Of a stretch of 64,000 nucleotides of DNA, positions 34,873 to 47,701 are shown one piece after another. The stretch spans positions 5,077,501 through 5,141,500 of the forward strand of contig JAFCIZ010000005.1 in assembly GCA_017871115.1 (NCBI GenBank). Reading direction: 5' to 3'. Positions within the stretch are counted from its first letter, which is position 1; each line of letters starts with the position of its first letter. The position numbers and the translations under genes are program-made. The DNA is from Cunninghamella blakesleeana. Its lineage: Eukaryota > Mucoromycota > Mucoromycetes > Mucorales > Cunninghamellaceae. Under the pieces are notes generated by a model that was given only the letters and a program-made list of their open reading frames with translations, made no database searches and was not told where the DNA came from.

Positions 34873-35265
34873 ATGGAAAATGTAAAAGAAAAAAAAAATA
34901 TATTTTACTTTTATATTAAATTATATTTTATATTATATATGTATACCATAAAATTTTTTTATATAGCTCATTTTAATTTTATAATAATAATAACAGTAAT
35001 AATAATAAAAGATCTTAATCATTTGTTATATATATTACTAATATTGAAATTCAGTACAACAGTCCAAAAAATGATATTGAATTGGTCATAAAATTTTGAT
35101 CCATCAAAGATCATTTGCTTTAACTCCGCCATCGCGAATTTTTTTATATTTAGAAATTTTTTTTTTTCTTCTCTTTCTCTTTCTTTTTTTTTAACCTTTA
35201 TATATATATAATATATCTTTTTTTTATTTTTATTCGTTTTTATATAAAAGTAATACTGTATAATC
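34873..35265. other. Intergenic region between PYK1 and SER1
   Basis: About 390 bp, AT-rich, with a C/T-rich tract at 35158-35192 before the SER1 start. No gene is seen. Confidence 0.4.
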
Positions 35266-36612
35266 ATGTCAGCAACTACACCATACGTACTTAATTTTGG
35301 TGCTGGTCCAGCAAAGATGTAAGAAAAAATAATCAATAGACTTCAAAAAATAAAAAAATAAAAGAGTGCTATATATTTATTTTATTTTATTTTATTTACT
35401 TATACATCTCTTTATAATTTATATTATTTGGTCTTCTTTTTATTTATTTATCCAATCAACTTGCTATTAATGTACATATATAGCCCAGCGCCGGTTTTAA
35501 AACGAGCCCAAGCAGAATTATTGAATTTTGATAATAGTGGTATGTCTATTATGGAATTGTCCCATCGGTCTAAAACTTTTGGTAAAGTTTTGGCTCATAC
35601 AAAGGATACTTTAACCCAATTAATGGATATACCTGACAACTATGAAATCTTATTTATGCAAGGAGGAGCCACCACACAATTTTCAGCTATTTTCTACAAT
35701 TTGGTAGCAGCTAAACAACAACAACAAATTAAAGAAGGAAAAGAAGATGAAGAAATTTATGTGGATTATATTGTTTCCGGTGGATGGTCAAGTAAGGCAG
35801 CTCAAGAAGCTGATCGGTTAATTAAAGGTGAAAATAATAAAGTCATAGTGAATCGTGTAACCGATAGTAAAAAGCATTATGGAAAATATGGACAAATGCA
35901 ACCTTCATCTGAATGGCAGTTCTCTCCAGCTGAAAAGACAGCCTATGTTTATTATTGTGATAATGAAACGGTTCATGGTGTTGAATTTTTCGACGTACCT
36001 AAAGTGGACCCTCGAGTACCATTAGTAGCTGATGTCTCCTCTAATTTCTTATCAAAGCCTATCGATGTCAAAAAATTTGGTGTCATTTATGGTGGCGCAC
36101 AAAAGAATTTAGGCCCCGCCGGTGTTTCCATAGTGATTGTGCGTAAAGACTTATTGGCAGATATTAATATTGGACCCTTACGACCTTTAATGTTGGACTT
36201 TAAAACTGTAGCTGATAACGATTCTATGTATAACACCCCACCTACATTTGCTATTTATATGGTTGGGCTTGTTTTGGATTATTTAGTAGAACAAGGTGGA
36301 TTACACCAAATAGAACAGGCAAATAAAAAAAAGGCAGAGAAATTATATAAAGTGATTCAGGAAAGTCCAATGTATTCATCTCCTGTGGACCCTTCTTGCC
36401 AAAGTCGTATGAATGTAGTCTTTCGTTTAAAATCTGAAGATTTAGAAAAGGAATTTTTGGAGGGTGCTGAAAAAAAGCATATGGTTCAATTGAAAGGTCA
36501 TCGTTCGGTTGGTGGAATCCGTGCATCCATTTATAATTCTATGCCCGAAGAAGATGTCGATCAACTTATTGCATATATGCTAGATTTTGAAAAGGAACAT
36601 CCAATCAATTAA
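35266..36612 (+). CDS. SER1: Phosphoserine aminotransferase
   Basis: Exon 1 (35266-35318) and exon 2 (35484-36612) splice to 393 residues. Exon 1 gives MSATTPYVLNFGAGPAKIP, the conserved amino-terminal NFGAGPA motif; without it the protein would lack the substrate loop, so the longer single-frame start at 35428 is rejected. Other motifs are GMSIMELSHRSKTFGKV, LFMQGGATTQFSAIFYNL, VADVSSNFLSKPIDV, and the PLP-binding Lys in VIYGGAQKNLGPAGV. The C-terminal end has HRSVGGIRASIYNSMP. The enzyme uses glutamate to turn 3-phosphohydroxypyruvate into phosphoserine in the cytosolic serine pathway, with PLP. Length and motifs are normal; no oddities. Confidence 0.95.
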
Positions 36613-37026
36613 CATAAACAATAATTAGGTAGGTTATGATAATATGAAATAAACAATCCTTCTCCTATTTTTCATATTAAAAAATAAAAAGATCGTTGTG
36701 TAACATATTAATGAATGTTTTTCTTTCTTTTAAAATAGATGCAATTATTTATGCACATACTTTATGCCTTTTTTTTTTTATATGAAAACTTTAATATTTC
36801 ATTATTCTTAATTATATATATATTTACTATTTTATATATATTTATAAAATATTATTGGTGAATACTTTTTATTATTGCTATGAAGATGATTATTATTATT
36901 AAAAAAAATGCTAAAAGAAAAATGAGTTTATATAAAGACGAATGAATAAAATTAGTGTATATATACAGAATTCAAAAAAGGATTATAAACAAGATAAACA
37001 AATAATAATTAATAGAGATTAGATTG
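36613..37026. other. Convergent intergenic region
   Basis: Between SER1 and the gene at 37027-37791. AT-rich with AATAAA-like motifs; nothing else recognised. Confidence 0.4.
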
Positions 37027-37791
37027 CTATTTTTTAGCATCATGAAGCATAACGCAAACGTTTAATTTTGATTTTAACTTTTGACATTCAGGACTTAAAG
37101 GAGCGACTTGATTAAAATGAGCCAAAGTCTCTTGAGCCAGATTAAATACCGAAGGGTGAATCGTGCTAGATGAATCGGTTTGCAATTTATCAATTAATTT
37201 ATTTTGTAAATTGGTTGAAGAAGAAGAAGACAATGACGAAGATTCAACTAGATATAATAATGTATCTTTTGCCAATTGATTTAATGCTACTTCATTTTCT
37301 GTTTTTTCCCTTATTTCTCCATTATTTTCATTGTCAATAAAAGAAATGGATTGTCTATATCTGCCTGGAGACCTCCTCTGGGTTGGCAAAGGTCGATCAT
37401 GAAAGTAATCAGTGTAATGATGGATTGAGTCATTTAATTTATTATTTTTTGTTTTATCACAAGCACTAAGGGTTGGAGAAGGTGGTAATTTTGATTTTAA
37501 AAAAGGGTTCGTTTTGGAAGATGTAGAAGAAGACGATCGAATGGTAGAAAAAGAAGAAATGGAGTTTGAAGGCGACAAAGTGAAATTATTTTCATTATAT
37601 ACATCATCATCATAATCATCATCATCATCGTCATCATTTGATGTAATATAAGAAGAGGGTGGGGATGGTAATGCTTTATTATAATAGTTACTATTGTTAT
37701 TTTTTTGTTTCATTATAGATTTTGCTCGATTTGAAAAACGGGAAAACCATGTTGTTTGTTTTTGATGATAAATATTATCTAAAGTGTTCAT
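37027..37791 (-). CDS. Hypothetical low-complexity protein
   Basis: Single exon, 254 residues, not recognised. The N-terminus is basic and aromatic (TTWFSRFSNRAKSIMKQK), followed by Ser/Pro patches and an Asp run. A Ser-rich segment leads to KTNPFLKSKLPPSPTLS and to RRSPGRYRQSISF, which looks like a phosphorylation-site cluster. The last 80 residues are more ordered: ENEVALNQLAKDTLLYLVES, then FNLAQETLAHFNQVAPLSPE and KLNVCVMLHDAKK, probably helical. Codon use and Asn/Ser bias match its neighbours, so it is likely a real gene. No function is proposed. Confidence 0.65.
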   Translation of the reverse strand: MNTLDNIYHQKQTTWFSRFSNRAKSIMKQKNNNSNYYNKALPSPPSSYITSNDDDDDDDYDDDVYNENNFTLSPSNSISSFSTIRSSSSTSSKTNPFLKSKLPPSPTLSACDKTKNNKLNDSIHHYTDYFHDRPLPTQRRSPGRYRQSISFIDNENNGEIREKTENEVALNQLAKDTLLYLVESSSLSSSSSTNLQNKLIDKLQTDSSSTIHPSVFNLAQETLAHFNQVAPLSPECQKLKSKLNVCVMLHDAKK

Positions 37792-39109
37792 TTTTTTTAA
37801 TTTTTTTAATGACTATATAAAATAAAAGGAAAGGAAAGAGTATATATATAATTATATATAAAAGGGTATGTATAAACAAGTTTAAAGATGAAAAAAAAGA
37901 AGAGAAAAAAGGGTTTTTATTTTTTTTTTTTTTACCTTTTATATAAAAACGAATATGCGAATTAGAACTCAGTTTACTTTGACCCCCCTCAATTTATATT
38001 TTATTTTGCGTGGCGAATAAATGATTAAAGACGATAGATAGACAACGTTATTTTATACTATTCTTTTATTGATGAAACTTTGATAATATGAATAATGGAT
38101 TATTATTATTATTATTATTAAGATAAATGATCAATAAAACATATTTTACTTGTCTCCTCCCCCTTCCCTCGATAGAAAAAAACCAAAAGTAATGGGTTTA
38201 GTAAATCTCTCTCCTTTTGTTTCTTTTATTTTTTTTATTTTATTTTTAAAATCAGATTTGGTAATCATATACTAACGTCGATTTTGAAATAGGTATTATT
38301 TTTTTTATATATATAAAAAAGGGACTCGTGCCTATTTTCTTGAAAAAGTGTTTTTAGGGAGACTTGAAGATTTATTATTTATTTATATATTATTATTATT
38401 ATTATTATATGATGATTTATTTATTATTATTATTATTTAATTCATAAATAAAAGGGAGAAAAAGAGTATCCAATCGTATTTTATATATTTTGCTATGGTT
38501 TTTACCTACCTCGTTTAAAAATTCTATTTTTATTTAATATGTCAATTTATTATGAAATTGCATGAATTTTGCTCTGTTTGCTTTTTTTTAAAAAATAAAA
38601 TACTTGAATGCTTCTTCTCTTCTTTATTATTTGATAAAATAAAAAACTCACTTATTTGAATTCAAAAACCCAATAAAAATAAAAAAAAAAAGCGGGGTTA
38701 AAAAAATTTAAGTATGAAATGAAAAAAAAAAATTTGCGTGCCTTTATCTTTCCTTCCCTTTCTTTTTTTTTTTTTTTTTTTTTTTTCTTTCTTTCTCTTT
38801 TCCTTCTTTTTCTTCTTTCTCTCTTCTATAACTTTTTGTTTCACACTTTTTTTCTACTTCATTCGCTCTTTTTTTTTTACTTTTTTTTAAAATGTAATTT
38901 CAAAAAATAAATAAATATAATATTTTTATAATTTACAGGCTTTTATTAATCATTCTAATATGTATTTATATTTTAAGTAGACATTTTTTCTTTTTATTGC
39001 TTTAGTGATTTTAAACTATAAATCTTATATTACAAATATAAGCTATCTTATTATCAAACAAGAATAATTGTTCAAGATTGTTTCAAAGAAAGAAATCAAA
39101 AACAACTTT
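37792..39109. other. Long divergent intergenic region upstream of PAS kinase
   Basis: About 1.3 kb. It includes a T-run with C/T-rich sequence (38755-38890) and TTA/ATT repeats near 38101-38120 and 38390-38410. A possible 5'-UTR acceptor (TTTACAG at 38933-38939) lies ahead of the PAS kinase start. No gene is recognised. Confidence 0.4.
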
Positions 39110-42100
39110 ATGAAAGACAGAGGATCTGGTAATTTTATAATATTATGTATACAATATATTTAGTATATATATATAAAGATAGACTATTTTATACTAAAAA
39201 AATAATATAAATACTATTATTCTTGTACTAAATTATGTAGCTGCCAAACAATTGGAAACAGACTCAAATATTAATTTGGACTGCTTGATTGAAAGGTAAT
39301 GAATCAATATCATTATTCTTGGAGGGGGAGGAGGGGGAGGGGGAGGGGAGGGGAATAGAATTATTATTTATTAGTATGTATGAATTACTAAACTCTTTTT
39401 GTATATATACTTTGATCACCATTATATTTACTAGTTCAATGAAAGATGAAATAGATAATCTAGCTTCAGAAGGATTAATTCGATTACGAGAACATGGACA
39501 TCAAGAAATAAAACATGATCATAAAAAAGAAAACGAAGGAAAAGAAGCATCATCATCATCATCATCAACCTCTACCCCTACTACCTCTACTACTCATTTA
39601 TTTCCCCAAGATTCACTTCATAGTTTTCGATTTACATCCACATCTTCAACTGATTTAGTAGAATTAAGAAAGCGTGTCATGACTCGATCCATTGATTTTA
39701 TGAAACATTCCGTTCAAGGGTGGAAAGCCCCAGATAACCTCTCTAGTCATTATTCCACAATGTCTTTATTGGCATCCATGGAAAAAAAAAGAAGAAATAA
39801 AGCTAAAAGTGCAGGTTATACTAGACCAACAAGATTATTCGATATAGATTATTTAACAACTTATGCGCCTTCATCATCATCAACGACATTAAAAAAACAA
39901 AATAGAAAGTTAAGACGCAATTCTTTATCTGACATTGTTGAAGATAATAGTAATATTAATGATATAAATCTTCACCATCATCATCAGTTGTCATCATCCT
40001 CTACTTCATCTGCTTCAACAAATGATACAGCTCATTCTTCTTCAACAGGTACAACATCTCCTGCAGTAGGTAATTCTCAGTCTCTTATTGATTTAAACGA
40101 AGAAGAAAATAAAAAGCAACAAGAAAATGATGGAGAAGAAAATGAAGATGAAGAACACGACAGTGCTGACGGAAAAAATCATTCTTTAACTCCACAATCT
40201 CCATCATTAGCCCTCTTTCCTCATCCAGCGTTACACAACCCAACAAGGTTCTTACCACAAAATCAGGCTATATTGACGACTTATGGTGATTGGAAAATTA
40301 TTTTGTCAAATAATATTGCTTCATTTGTATTAGTGGGTAGCAGTAGTAGTAGTGGTAATGGTATTATCAATGGAAGGTCGCCTTCTTTAGTTGGGAGATC
40401 GGTTTTGGAATATATTGATGAGTCGTTTAGGGCAAGATTACAAGCTATGATTGATAAACGTAGGCAAGAATTGGCTCATTTAGAAGATAGTGCTGGTGGG
40501 ATGGTACTTGTTTGTGGCAATGTGGTAAGTAATGATTTTTAAAATGTAGAAAAATAAAAATAAAAAAAATAAAAAGTATAAAAAGAAAAAAAAAATGATA
40601 ATGACATTAACCATATTATATATATATATACATTTATTTTTATCTCAAATAGTTACCCATTATAAAAGATGATGGAACAAAATCGGCTGCTTCACTTTGG
40701 TTAAAAGAAAAACGTAACGATTCCGGTTCTTCTGTTTATATATGGATTTTTGAAGAAGTTTTCGAGACTGTCACTCATGTGTCCATTGATGCAAAGGTAT
40801 TAAAAACAATTTTTATTTTTATTTTTATTTTTTCTCGGTTGTGCAAAAAAAGAAGCTTTTGTGTGACGAAGAAAAAAAAAAAAACTTTTTTCTATTCCGT
40901 GGATCAATTTTTTTTTCTAACGCTTTTTTATTTACTTTTTTTTTTTAATTTATTTATTTCTTAAATTAAAATAGGGTACCATTTGCTACGCTGATAAAGG
41001 GATAAAAGGATTATTAGATTATGAACCTAATTTTTTAATGGGCAAACCTATTGACATACTGATTCCATCGCTGGCGAAGGATGATAATACATGGCGTAAT
41101 ATTAATCAATTAAAATACTTTGGTTGTCGAACAAGATTAGGGGCCAATTTACCAATCATTACCAAATTATTGGATGCATCCACCAATGAACCCTCGTCAT
41201 TTCAACATCATCATCATGTTCATCAACCTACCCCTCCTCTTTCTCAACATTATACACTTCGTATCACTTCTATTCCAATGATCGCTGGCTTAATTACAAT
41301 AAGACAAGATGGTATAATTGATGGCTGTAATGATGTTTTTGTAAAATACATGTTTGGGTATTCACAGGAAGAATTAGTCCTTGGCAAAAAATCAATATCA
41401 GATTTAATACCATACTTACCTCATATCTTGAAAAGTCTTCGTGATGATGATTTATTACAACATGGGATTATTATTAATAACCTTATATGTAGGAAATTAA
41501 TAGCTGAACTTGTTAACGACGATAATAATAATAATAGTAATGATATGGATTTTTCTGAACAATCGTACTACGCTTCCTCCTCTACTTCTACTACTACTTC
41601 CTCTTCCTCAAATATGAATAGTAATCAAAGTGGACGACGGCTTACTTCTACACCTAATGGGCAAGTACTTCCTGTATTAACTGGTGTACATCGTGATGGG
41701 ACTCAATTTGAAATTCAATTGCAATTAAAATTAGTAGAAGAATCGGATGATGGTGTTTGTGCTTTATGGATAACATTTGATCGTGATACAGCCTTTTCTA
41801 GAGTGGGACATGTAATGGATGGTCCGGCTTTGGAAATAAAACAACACGATGGATTGGGTTTACCTACAGCAAAGCGTAATGATTTTAATGTAGGCAATCA
41901 AACCAATGGTCATGATCTTGATATTGATAACGATGCCGATGATGACGATATGAGGGATACTGCTGATAATGAGCAATCTCAACAAATAATATCTACGTCA
42001 TTTATAAATAAAAATAATACTAATAATAATAATAATAATAATAATATTAATAATGGTACAATGATTACTCAAGAGAAACATGAACATAATAACAATAACA

Positions 42101-43651
42101 TAATATCCGTATATAATGCATCAACCATCACTGAACATAATAATATTAATAATAATAATAATTCACTTCCTATACCAATTCCTAATAACATTGCATCAAC
42201 AATCAACTCAGACTATTCATCTACTTCAGACAACAGATCGCTGTCGGTCAGCCGTCCCTCTTGTGACACAAAACCTCGCGTGATTACTTCTTTTTCTAGA
42301 CCTACATTCACTACATTTACTCAACGACAAGAACAAGCCTCTCCCATCTCTCCATCAACTCCGATTTCACCATCCTCCATGACCGTTAATAGACCCAGAG
42401 CCATTTCTGCTGCATCAGTTACCATGCCTGAATATTCTGCCCAAACAAATGCTGTATGCATTGACGATTTTGAAATTTTGGATGAAATTGGTCAAGGTGC
42501 TTATGGTTTAGTTAAATTGGCAGTACTAAAATCGGATGAAACTAAGGTAAAAACAATGATTTTAGGGTTCATGTGAAATTTTTTGGGAAAAAAATGTTTT
42601 ATGTGATACAAACAAGCAAAGAAAATAATGATTGATAAAATAAGATCCTTTATTATTATTATTTTTTTATCAGTTGATTAACATTATTATTTATTTATTT
42701 ATTTATATTATAGAAAAAAGTGGTAATCAAATATGTTATTAAATCTCGTATTTTAGTAGATTGTTGGACTCGAGATCGGAAATTGGGAATGGTACCTGCC
42801 GAAATCCATATTTTGCATACGTTACGCAAAATCCCTCATGATAACTGTGGTGATATGAGTAAGTAGATTATAAATATATGTAGATATGCTTTATTTTATT
42901 ATTATTGCTATTATTATAATTATTTTTCGGGATGACTTATTTCTTAAACAATGTTCTTTTTATTTATTTATTATAGTGGATTATTTTGAAGATGATGATT
43001 ATTATTACATTGTAATGGAATTACATGGTGCAGGAATGGACTTATTCGATTATATTGAACTAAAAGATACAATGCATGAATCGGAAATCAAGGTTATATT
43101 TAAACAAATTGCATTAGCCGTCCAACATCTTCATAAACATAAAATTGTACATAGGGATATTAAAGATGAAAATGTAGTCATGGATCATCGAGGTGGAATT
43201 CGATTAATTGATTATGGTAGTGCAGCTTATATTAAATCTGGTAGAAGGTACGAAACATTTGTTGGGACATTGGATTATGCTGCCCCTGAAATCTTGAAAG
43301 GTCATACTTATGAAGGTCCCCCACAAGATGTTTGGGCTCTAGGTATTTTATTATATACTTTGATTTATCGGGAAAATCCTTTTTATGATATTGATGAAAT
43401 CATGGCAAGTGAATTAAGAGTTCCTTTTATATTTTCTGATGGTAAAAATAAAAATAAAAAAATAAGTTGAAAAAATACATAATAAATACTTTATTACTAT
43501 TTCCATATCCGTCATCTTTTTTTTTCTCACTTACTTTTTATTTTTATATTTAGGTTTATCTGTTGACCTCGTTCAAAAAATGTTGGAACGTGATGTTTCA
43601 AAACGATTATCTATTAATGAAGTACTCGAGCATGAATGGCTTGCATCATAA
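39110..43651 (+). CDS. PSK1: PAS-domain serine/threonine kinase (PAS kinase)
   Basis: Eight exons (39110-39128, 39241-39295, 39435-40524, 40653-40796, 40975-42546, 42714-42858, 42977-43441, 43554-43651) splice in frame to 1195 residues. After a Ser-rich start, one PAS-like region spans about 305-460 (TTYGDWKIILSNNIASFVLV; GTICYADKGIKGLLDYEP). A second lies near 528-600 (AGLITIRQDGIIDGCNDVFV; MFGYSQEEL). A long disordered linker leads to the kinase domain at about 935-1193. Its motifs are IGQGAYG, VVIKYV (ATP Lys), HRDIKDENVV, IDYGSAAY and GTLDYAAPEIL. PAS kinase links nutrient state to glycogen and glucose partitioning. The magnesium-binding motif is DYG instead of DFG. The kinase region is close to PASK (HRDIKDEN, GSAAY), so the assignment is firm. 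Confidence 0.92.
39321..39353 (+). other. G-rich tract with G-quadruplex potential in PAS kinase intron 2
   Basis: Six G-runs of two to five bases are separated by single A bases on the sense strand, 26-58 nt after the intron donor at 39296. Such a G-block is exceptional in this AT-rich window and could fold as a pre-mRNA quadruplex. Confidence 0.6.
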
Positions 43652-45158
43652 AAAACATTTTCAATTATATATATATATATATATATTATTTTATTCTATT
43701 TTATTTGAATTTTTAACATCTACCATAATAATTTGTTTCTAATGCAATATATTTTTATTTTTACAATTACATATTTCTTATATATATTTAAATAGTTATA
43801 CTCATAAAATCCATCTTTTAATATTTATACAAACTCCATGTAGATTATTTATTATCTTTCACTTTTTTTTTTTTAAAAAAAAAAGAATAACAAGAAAAAA
43901 CATATATTTAGGTTAGTTTTATTCTCTATTCTATTTTTTTTTATGTAAACATTTTTCATTATTATTCGTAATTACCTTCATCGATTTCAACAATTATATA
44001 TATATTTAATAAATAAATAAATAAAAAGTTGATAAAAAAAAGTCATATATCCAGTACATAGTTTGACTTTTGAAAGCTTTTTTTTTATCAATAGTAATAG
44101 TATGTGTATTATTTTATGTACATGTTAAGAATAAAATATAAATCTATATTTATATTCATGTATAGTTATTTTTTTTATCTTTACCAGAGGTTAGAATTCA
44201 TTTATTAGGTGTAGCAATTTTAGACAAGTTTTTAACATATATTTAACTATGATGTAAAAGTTAGGTATAAGAAAATAATATAAATACCACAATGATGAAA
44301 AAAATAAAATAAAACAAAATTAATAGGGTAAAGGGAAAGCGGGACTATACAAGTTCTAAGATATATTCGAATATGTGAGATTTATACAGGCCGAAAATGA
44401 TTCCACCTGGAACAGATCCACCAGGAAATAAGCCAAGTGAGTTTGGGTATCTGAAAAGGGTTTTCAGTATTAAGGCCCAAACGTGAATCCAGAGATAATT
44501 TAGATTACCTATAAATGGTAATAAAATATTATTTAATTATGTATAATCACGCTGATTAGAGGAACCGGTGTATGATGGTAATGAATGAATTTTTTTAAAT
44601 AGATAGCTGAGCCTTGAAAAATCATCTCGTACCAGACGGTAGTTTTATTAATAATGATGGAGTGATATAAATAGCTACCACAATTACACTCAAAATTAGT
44701 GCGAAATGTAGTCAAAAATTTGTTGAGTCATCATTTGTTTTAATTATATTCTTTCTCTGGATATACAAGAGGGTTAGCAGATGTGATCAATTTCAAGTAT
44801 CGCATCTTTACGTAAACGTTTAATAATTTTCTTAGGTTCTTAAAATCTTGCTATATATTTGAATTTTTTATAATCGTCAATATGATAGTCTTTTTAAGTT
44901 CCTGAGGTGAACTGTATTGAACTTTTAAGTTACCTTAATTGAGTAAAGTTTGATGCGAAGAGTTCTTTATACTTGAACTGTATCTGATACTTATGGGGCA
45001 TACCTCTAGATGCCATTAATTGTTCACTCTTAAAAAAAGATAAGATTAGCGGAAATGAAAACTCCGGTTTTTTTTAAAGTGCTTTTCTCGATTTTTTTTC
45101 TTTTTCTTATTTTTTTTCATTCGTATTATTAAAAAAATACAGACCTTTGTTCCTATTC
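43652..45158. other. Long intergenic region between PAS kinase and the gephyrin-type gene
   Basis: The first 650 bp are AT repeats and homopolymers. From about 44320 to 45000 the sequence becomes more complex, with protein-like stretches on the minus strand (listed separately). The last 150 bp are the T-rich promoter of the next gene. Confidence 0.4.
44345..44990 (-). pseudogene. Coding-like relic of unknown origin
   Basis: Minus-strand frames change repeatedly but look protein-like. In order they are: KKIIKRLRKDAILEIDHI; a 60-residue open frame at 44533-44715 starting MTTFRTNFECNCGSYLYHSI; and a last frame reading NLNYLWIHVWALILKTLF, then RYPNSLGLFPGGSVPGGIIF, with stop at 44345. The composition is less AT-biased than the flanks. 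No terminal repeats or catalytic motif could be found, so a transposon fragment or a decayed host gene are both possible. Chance open frames cannot be excluded. Confidence 0.3.
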
Positions 45159-47701
45159 ATGTCTCTACCTTTTTCAGTTGGTATTATCACTGGTTAGTTT
45201 GTAATACATATATAATTAAAGATTTATTTATCAACGATTGATATATAAAAAAAATATTAATATTAATATAAATATATGTTTATATTTATTTTTCTGTCAT
45301 GATATTATTATACTTTATATAATTCTATTTCTTTATTTTATTTTATTTTTAAAAAAAAATAAGTTAGTGATACATCATACGAAGATAATAGTAAAGATAA
45401 AAGTGGACCTTTATTGAAAGAATTAGTATCAGGCTCGTCTTCTCCAACCAATGAATCTCTATACAGCGTCACCCAGCAAATCATACTTCCAGATGAAAAG
45501 GATCAAATAGAAACCACGGTAAAGTACTGGAGTGATGTCAACAAATTGGAAGTTATTTTCTTAACTGGCGGAACTGGATTTGCCGAAAGAGATGTGACAC
45601 CCGATACAGTAGAACCATTATTAACTCGCCTTACACCCGGTATTACTCATTTGTTATTATCTACTTCACTAAACAAAACACCTTTTGCAGCACTATCTCG
45701 TTTGATTACAGGATTTCGTGATAAAACACTAATCGTCACTCTACCTGGTAGCCCAAAAGCTTGTCGTGAAAATATGGATGCTCTTTTACCTATTTTGCCT
45801 CATGCTCTTCAGTTGGTACGTAATCAGCGTGGAGCAGTACAAAAAACACATTCTCAATTACAATCAAATGATATAGCTGCAACTACTACTACATCATCCA
45901 TTTCAACACCACCCGTTGGCACACACACTTGTATTCATCATCACCACCATCACCATCACCACGATAATAAACAAAAAGAAACACGTACTTTAGATTTAAA
46001 TACACCTGGTAAAATATTTATTATTAAAATTAAAGATCAAAATGAAAAAGTTTGCATAAAATAGGAGTTTTTTTTTTTTTTTTTCAAGCGGGGTATATTG
46101 ATGTTTATTCATTTTTTTTATTTTTTATTTTATTTTAATTAGTATCACACCGAGCTAGAACATCACCATTTCCTATGATTACAGTTGAAGAAGCTCATGA
46201 TATAATATCGCAATATGCCCTACCTCTTGATATTATTGAAAAGCCTTTATCATCGGATTTAATTGGTTATGTATTAGCAGAAGATGTACAAGCTAAAGAG
46301 TCGGTTCCTGCCTATCGAGCTTCTATTGTAGATGGTTATGCAGTACATGGTAATTTAAAAACAAATAAGCAAGATAACATATATATAGCAATAAACCTAT
46401 TTATTGACCATTTATGTATTAATTTTATTTTATTTTATTTTATTTTTTTTTAAACAAAATAGCTGAGGATGGACCAGGTATTTATCCAGTCGTTTATGTA
46501 TCAGTAGCAAAAAGTCAACATACAGAAGGGCAACCATTTGTATTAAAAAGAGGGGAAATAGCTCGTGTAGCAACTGGAGGAATGGTACCTGAAGGGGCCA
46601 ATGCAGTTGTCATGGTAGAAGATACAAAATTAATAGAAACAACAGAGGATGGAAAAGAAGAACTTAAAGTTGAAATTTTAGTTGAATCCAAAGAACATGG
46701 TATGATCAGACCTATAGGAAGTGATTGCAAAAAAGGGGATGTAGTTTGTGAAAAAGGAACCTTGATTACAGCAATAGGCGGTGAATTAGGAATTCTTGCT
46801 TCTGTAGGTATTACCCATGTCAAAGTACATCGTAAACCCAAGATTGGTGTTCTCTCATCTGGAAATGAAGTCAAAGATATTCATGGTCAACAAGACGTAG
46901 TATCATTATTACCAGGGGAAATCAGAGATAGTAACCGATTAAGTTTATTGGCTGCTCTTCAACAACAAGGAATGGAAGTAGTTGATTTAGGCATTATCAA
47001 AGATGATATTGATAGTATGGAATCCAGTTTAAAACAAGCACTCTCTAAAGTAGATGTAATTATTTCCACAGGTGGAGTATCTATGGGAGAAGCGGATTAT
47101 ATGAAACCTTTATTAGAACAAAAGTTAAATGCTACCATTCATTTTGGCCGTGTTCATATGAAACCTGGTAAACCAACTACTTTTGCAACAGTTGATTCTT
47201 CTAAACTTATATTTGCATTACCTGGTAATCCTGTTTCAGCTATGGTGACTTTTTATCTTTTTGTTTTACCAGCTTTGCGTAAAATGGCAGCTTTTGAACA
47301 ATATAAAAATGTTGTTTTACCAGTTAAGGTAATTTTTTTTATTAAAAAAAAAAAGGAATGAAAAAAAAAAAAAAAAAAACAAAAAGTGCTACTATTTTTA
47401 AACTTGTTTTATTTATTTATTTACTTTGCTTATGTATGTCTGTATTATGTATATCAATTTGTATTAGTTGACACATGATATTTATTTGGATCCTAGACCC
47501 GAATACCATCGAGTCCGTGTCTATGTCAATAATGGATCTTTAGAAGCAACATCAACCGGAAATCAGCAAAGTAGCCGTATGATTAGTATGCTTTCGGCTA
47601 ATGGGTTATTAAAATTACCAAAGAAAACGAATGATATAATTGCATTAAAGAAGGGGGAATCAGTATCATGTTTAATTTTAGGTTCACTTTATCAAATGTA
47701 G
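45159..47701 (+). CDS. cnxE: Molybdenum cofactor synthesis fusion, MogA-MoeA (gephyrin/CnxE type)
   Basis: Five exons (45159-45192, 45364-46008, 46143-46349, 46463-47328, 47468-47701) splice in frame to 661 residues. The N-terminal domain (about 1-165) is MogA-like: SVGIITVSDTSYEDNSKDKS, then FLTGGTGFAERDVTPD, and LPGSPKACRENMDALLP. It adenylates molybdopterin. The C-terminal domain (about 225-661) is MoeA-like: PAYRASIVDGYAVH, then GGMVPEGANAVVMVEDT, SSGNEV, EIRDSNRLSL, STGGVSMGEADY, GRVHMKPGKPT and FALPGNPVSAMVTFY. It inserts molybdate. The order G then E is that of gephyrin and is the reverse of plant Cnx1. The linker contains nine successive His (about 203-211). Mo-enzymes such as nitrate reductase depend on it; none is in the window. 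The first intron has a GTTAGT donor. Confidence 0.93.

Noticed and set aside
35428..35483. Alternative start of SER1 giving a single-exon protein
   Set aside because: The added residues are intron translation; the conserved NFGAGPA motif is in a separate exon at 35266-35318 with proper splice sites.
46515..46874. Minus-strand open frame of 119 codons
   Set aside because: It is antisense to the conserved MoeA domain exon, which has clear family motifs.
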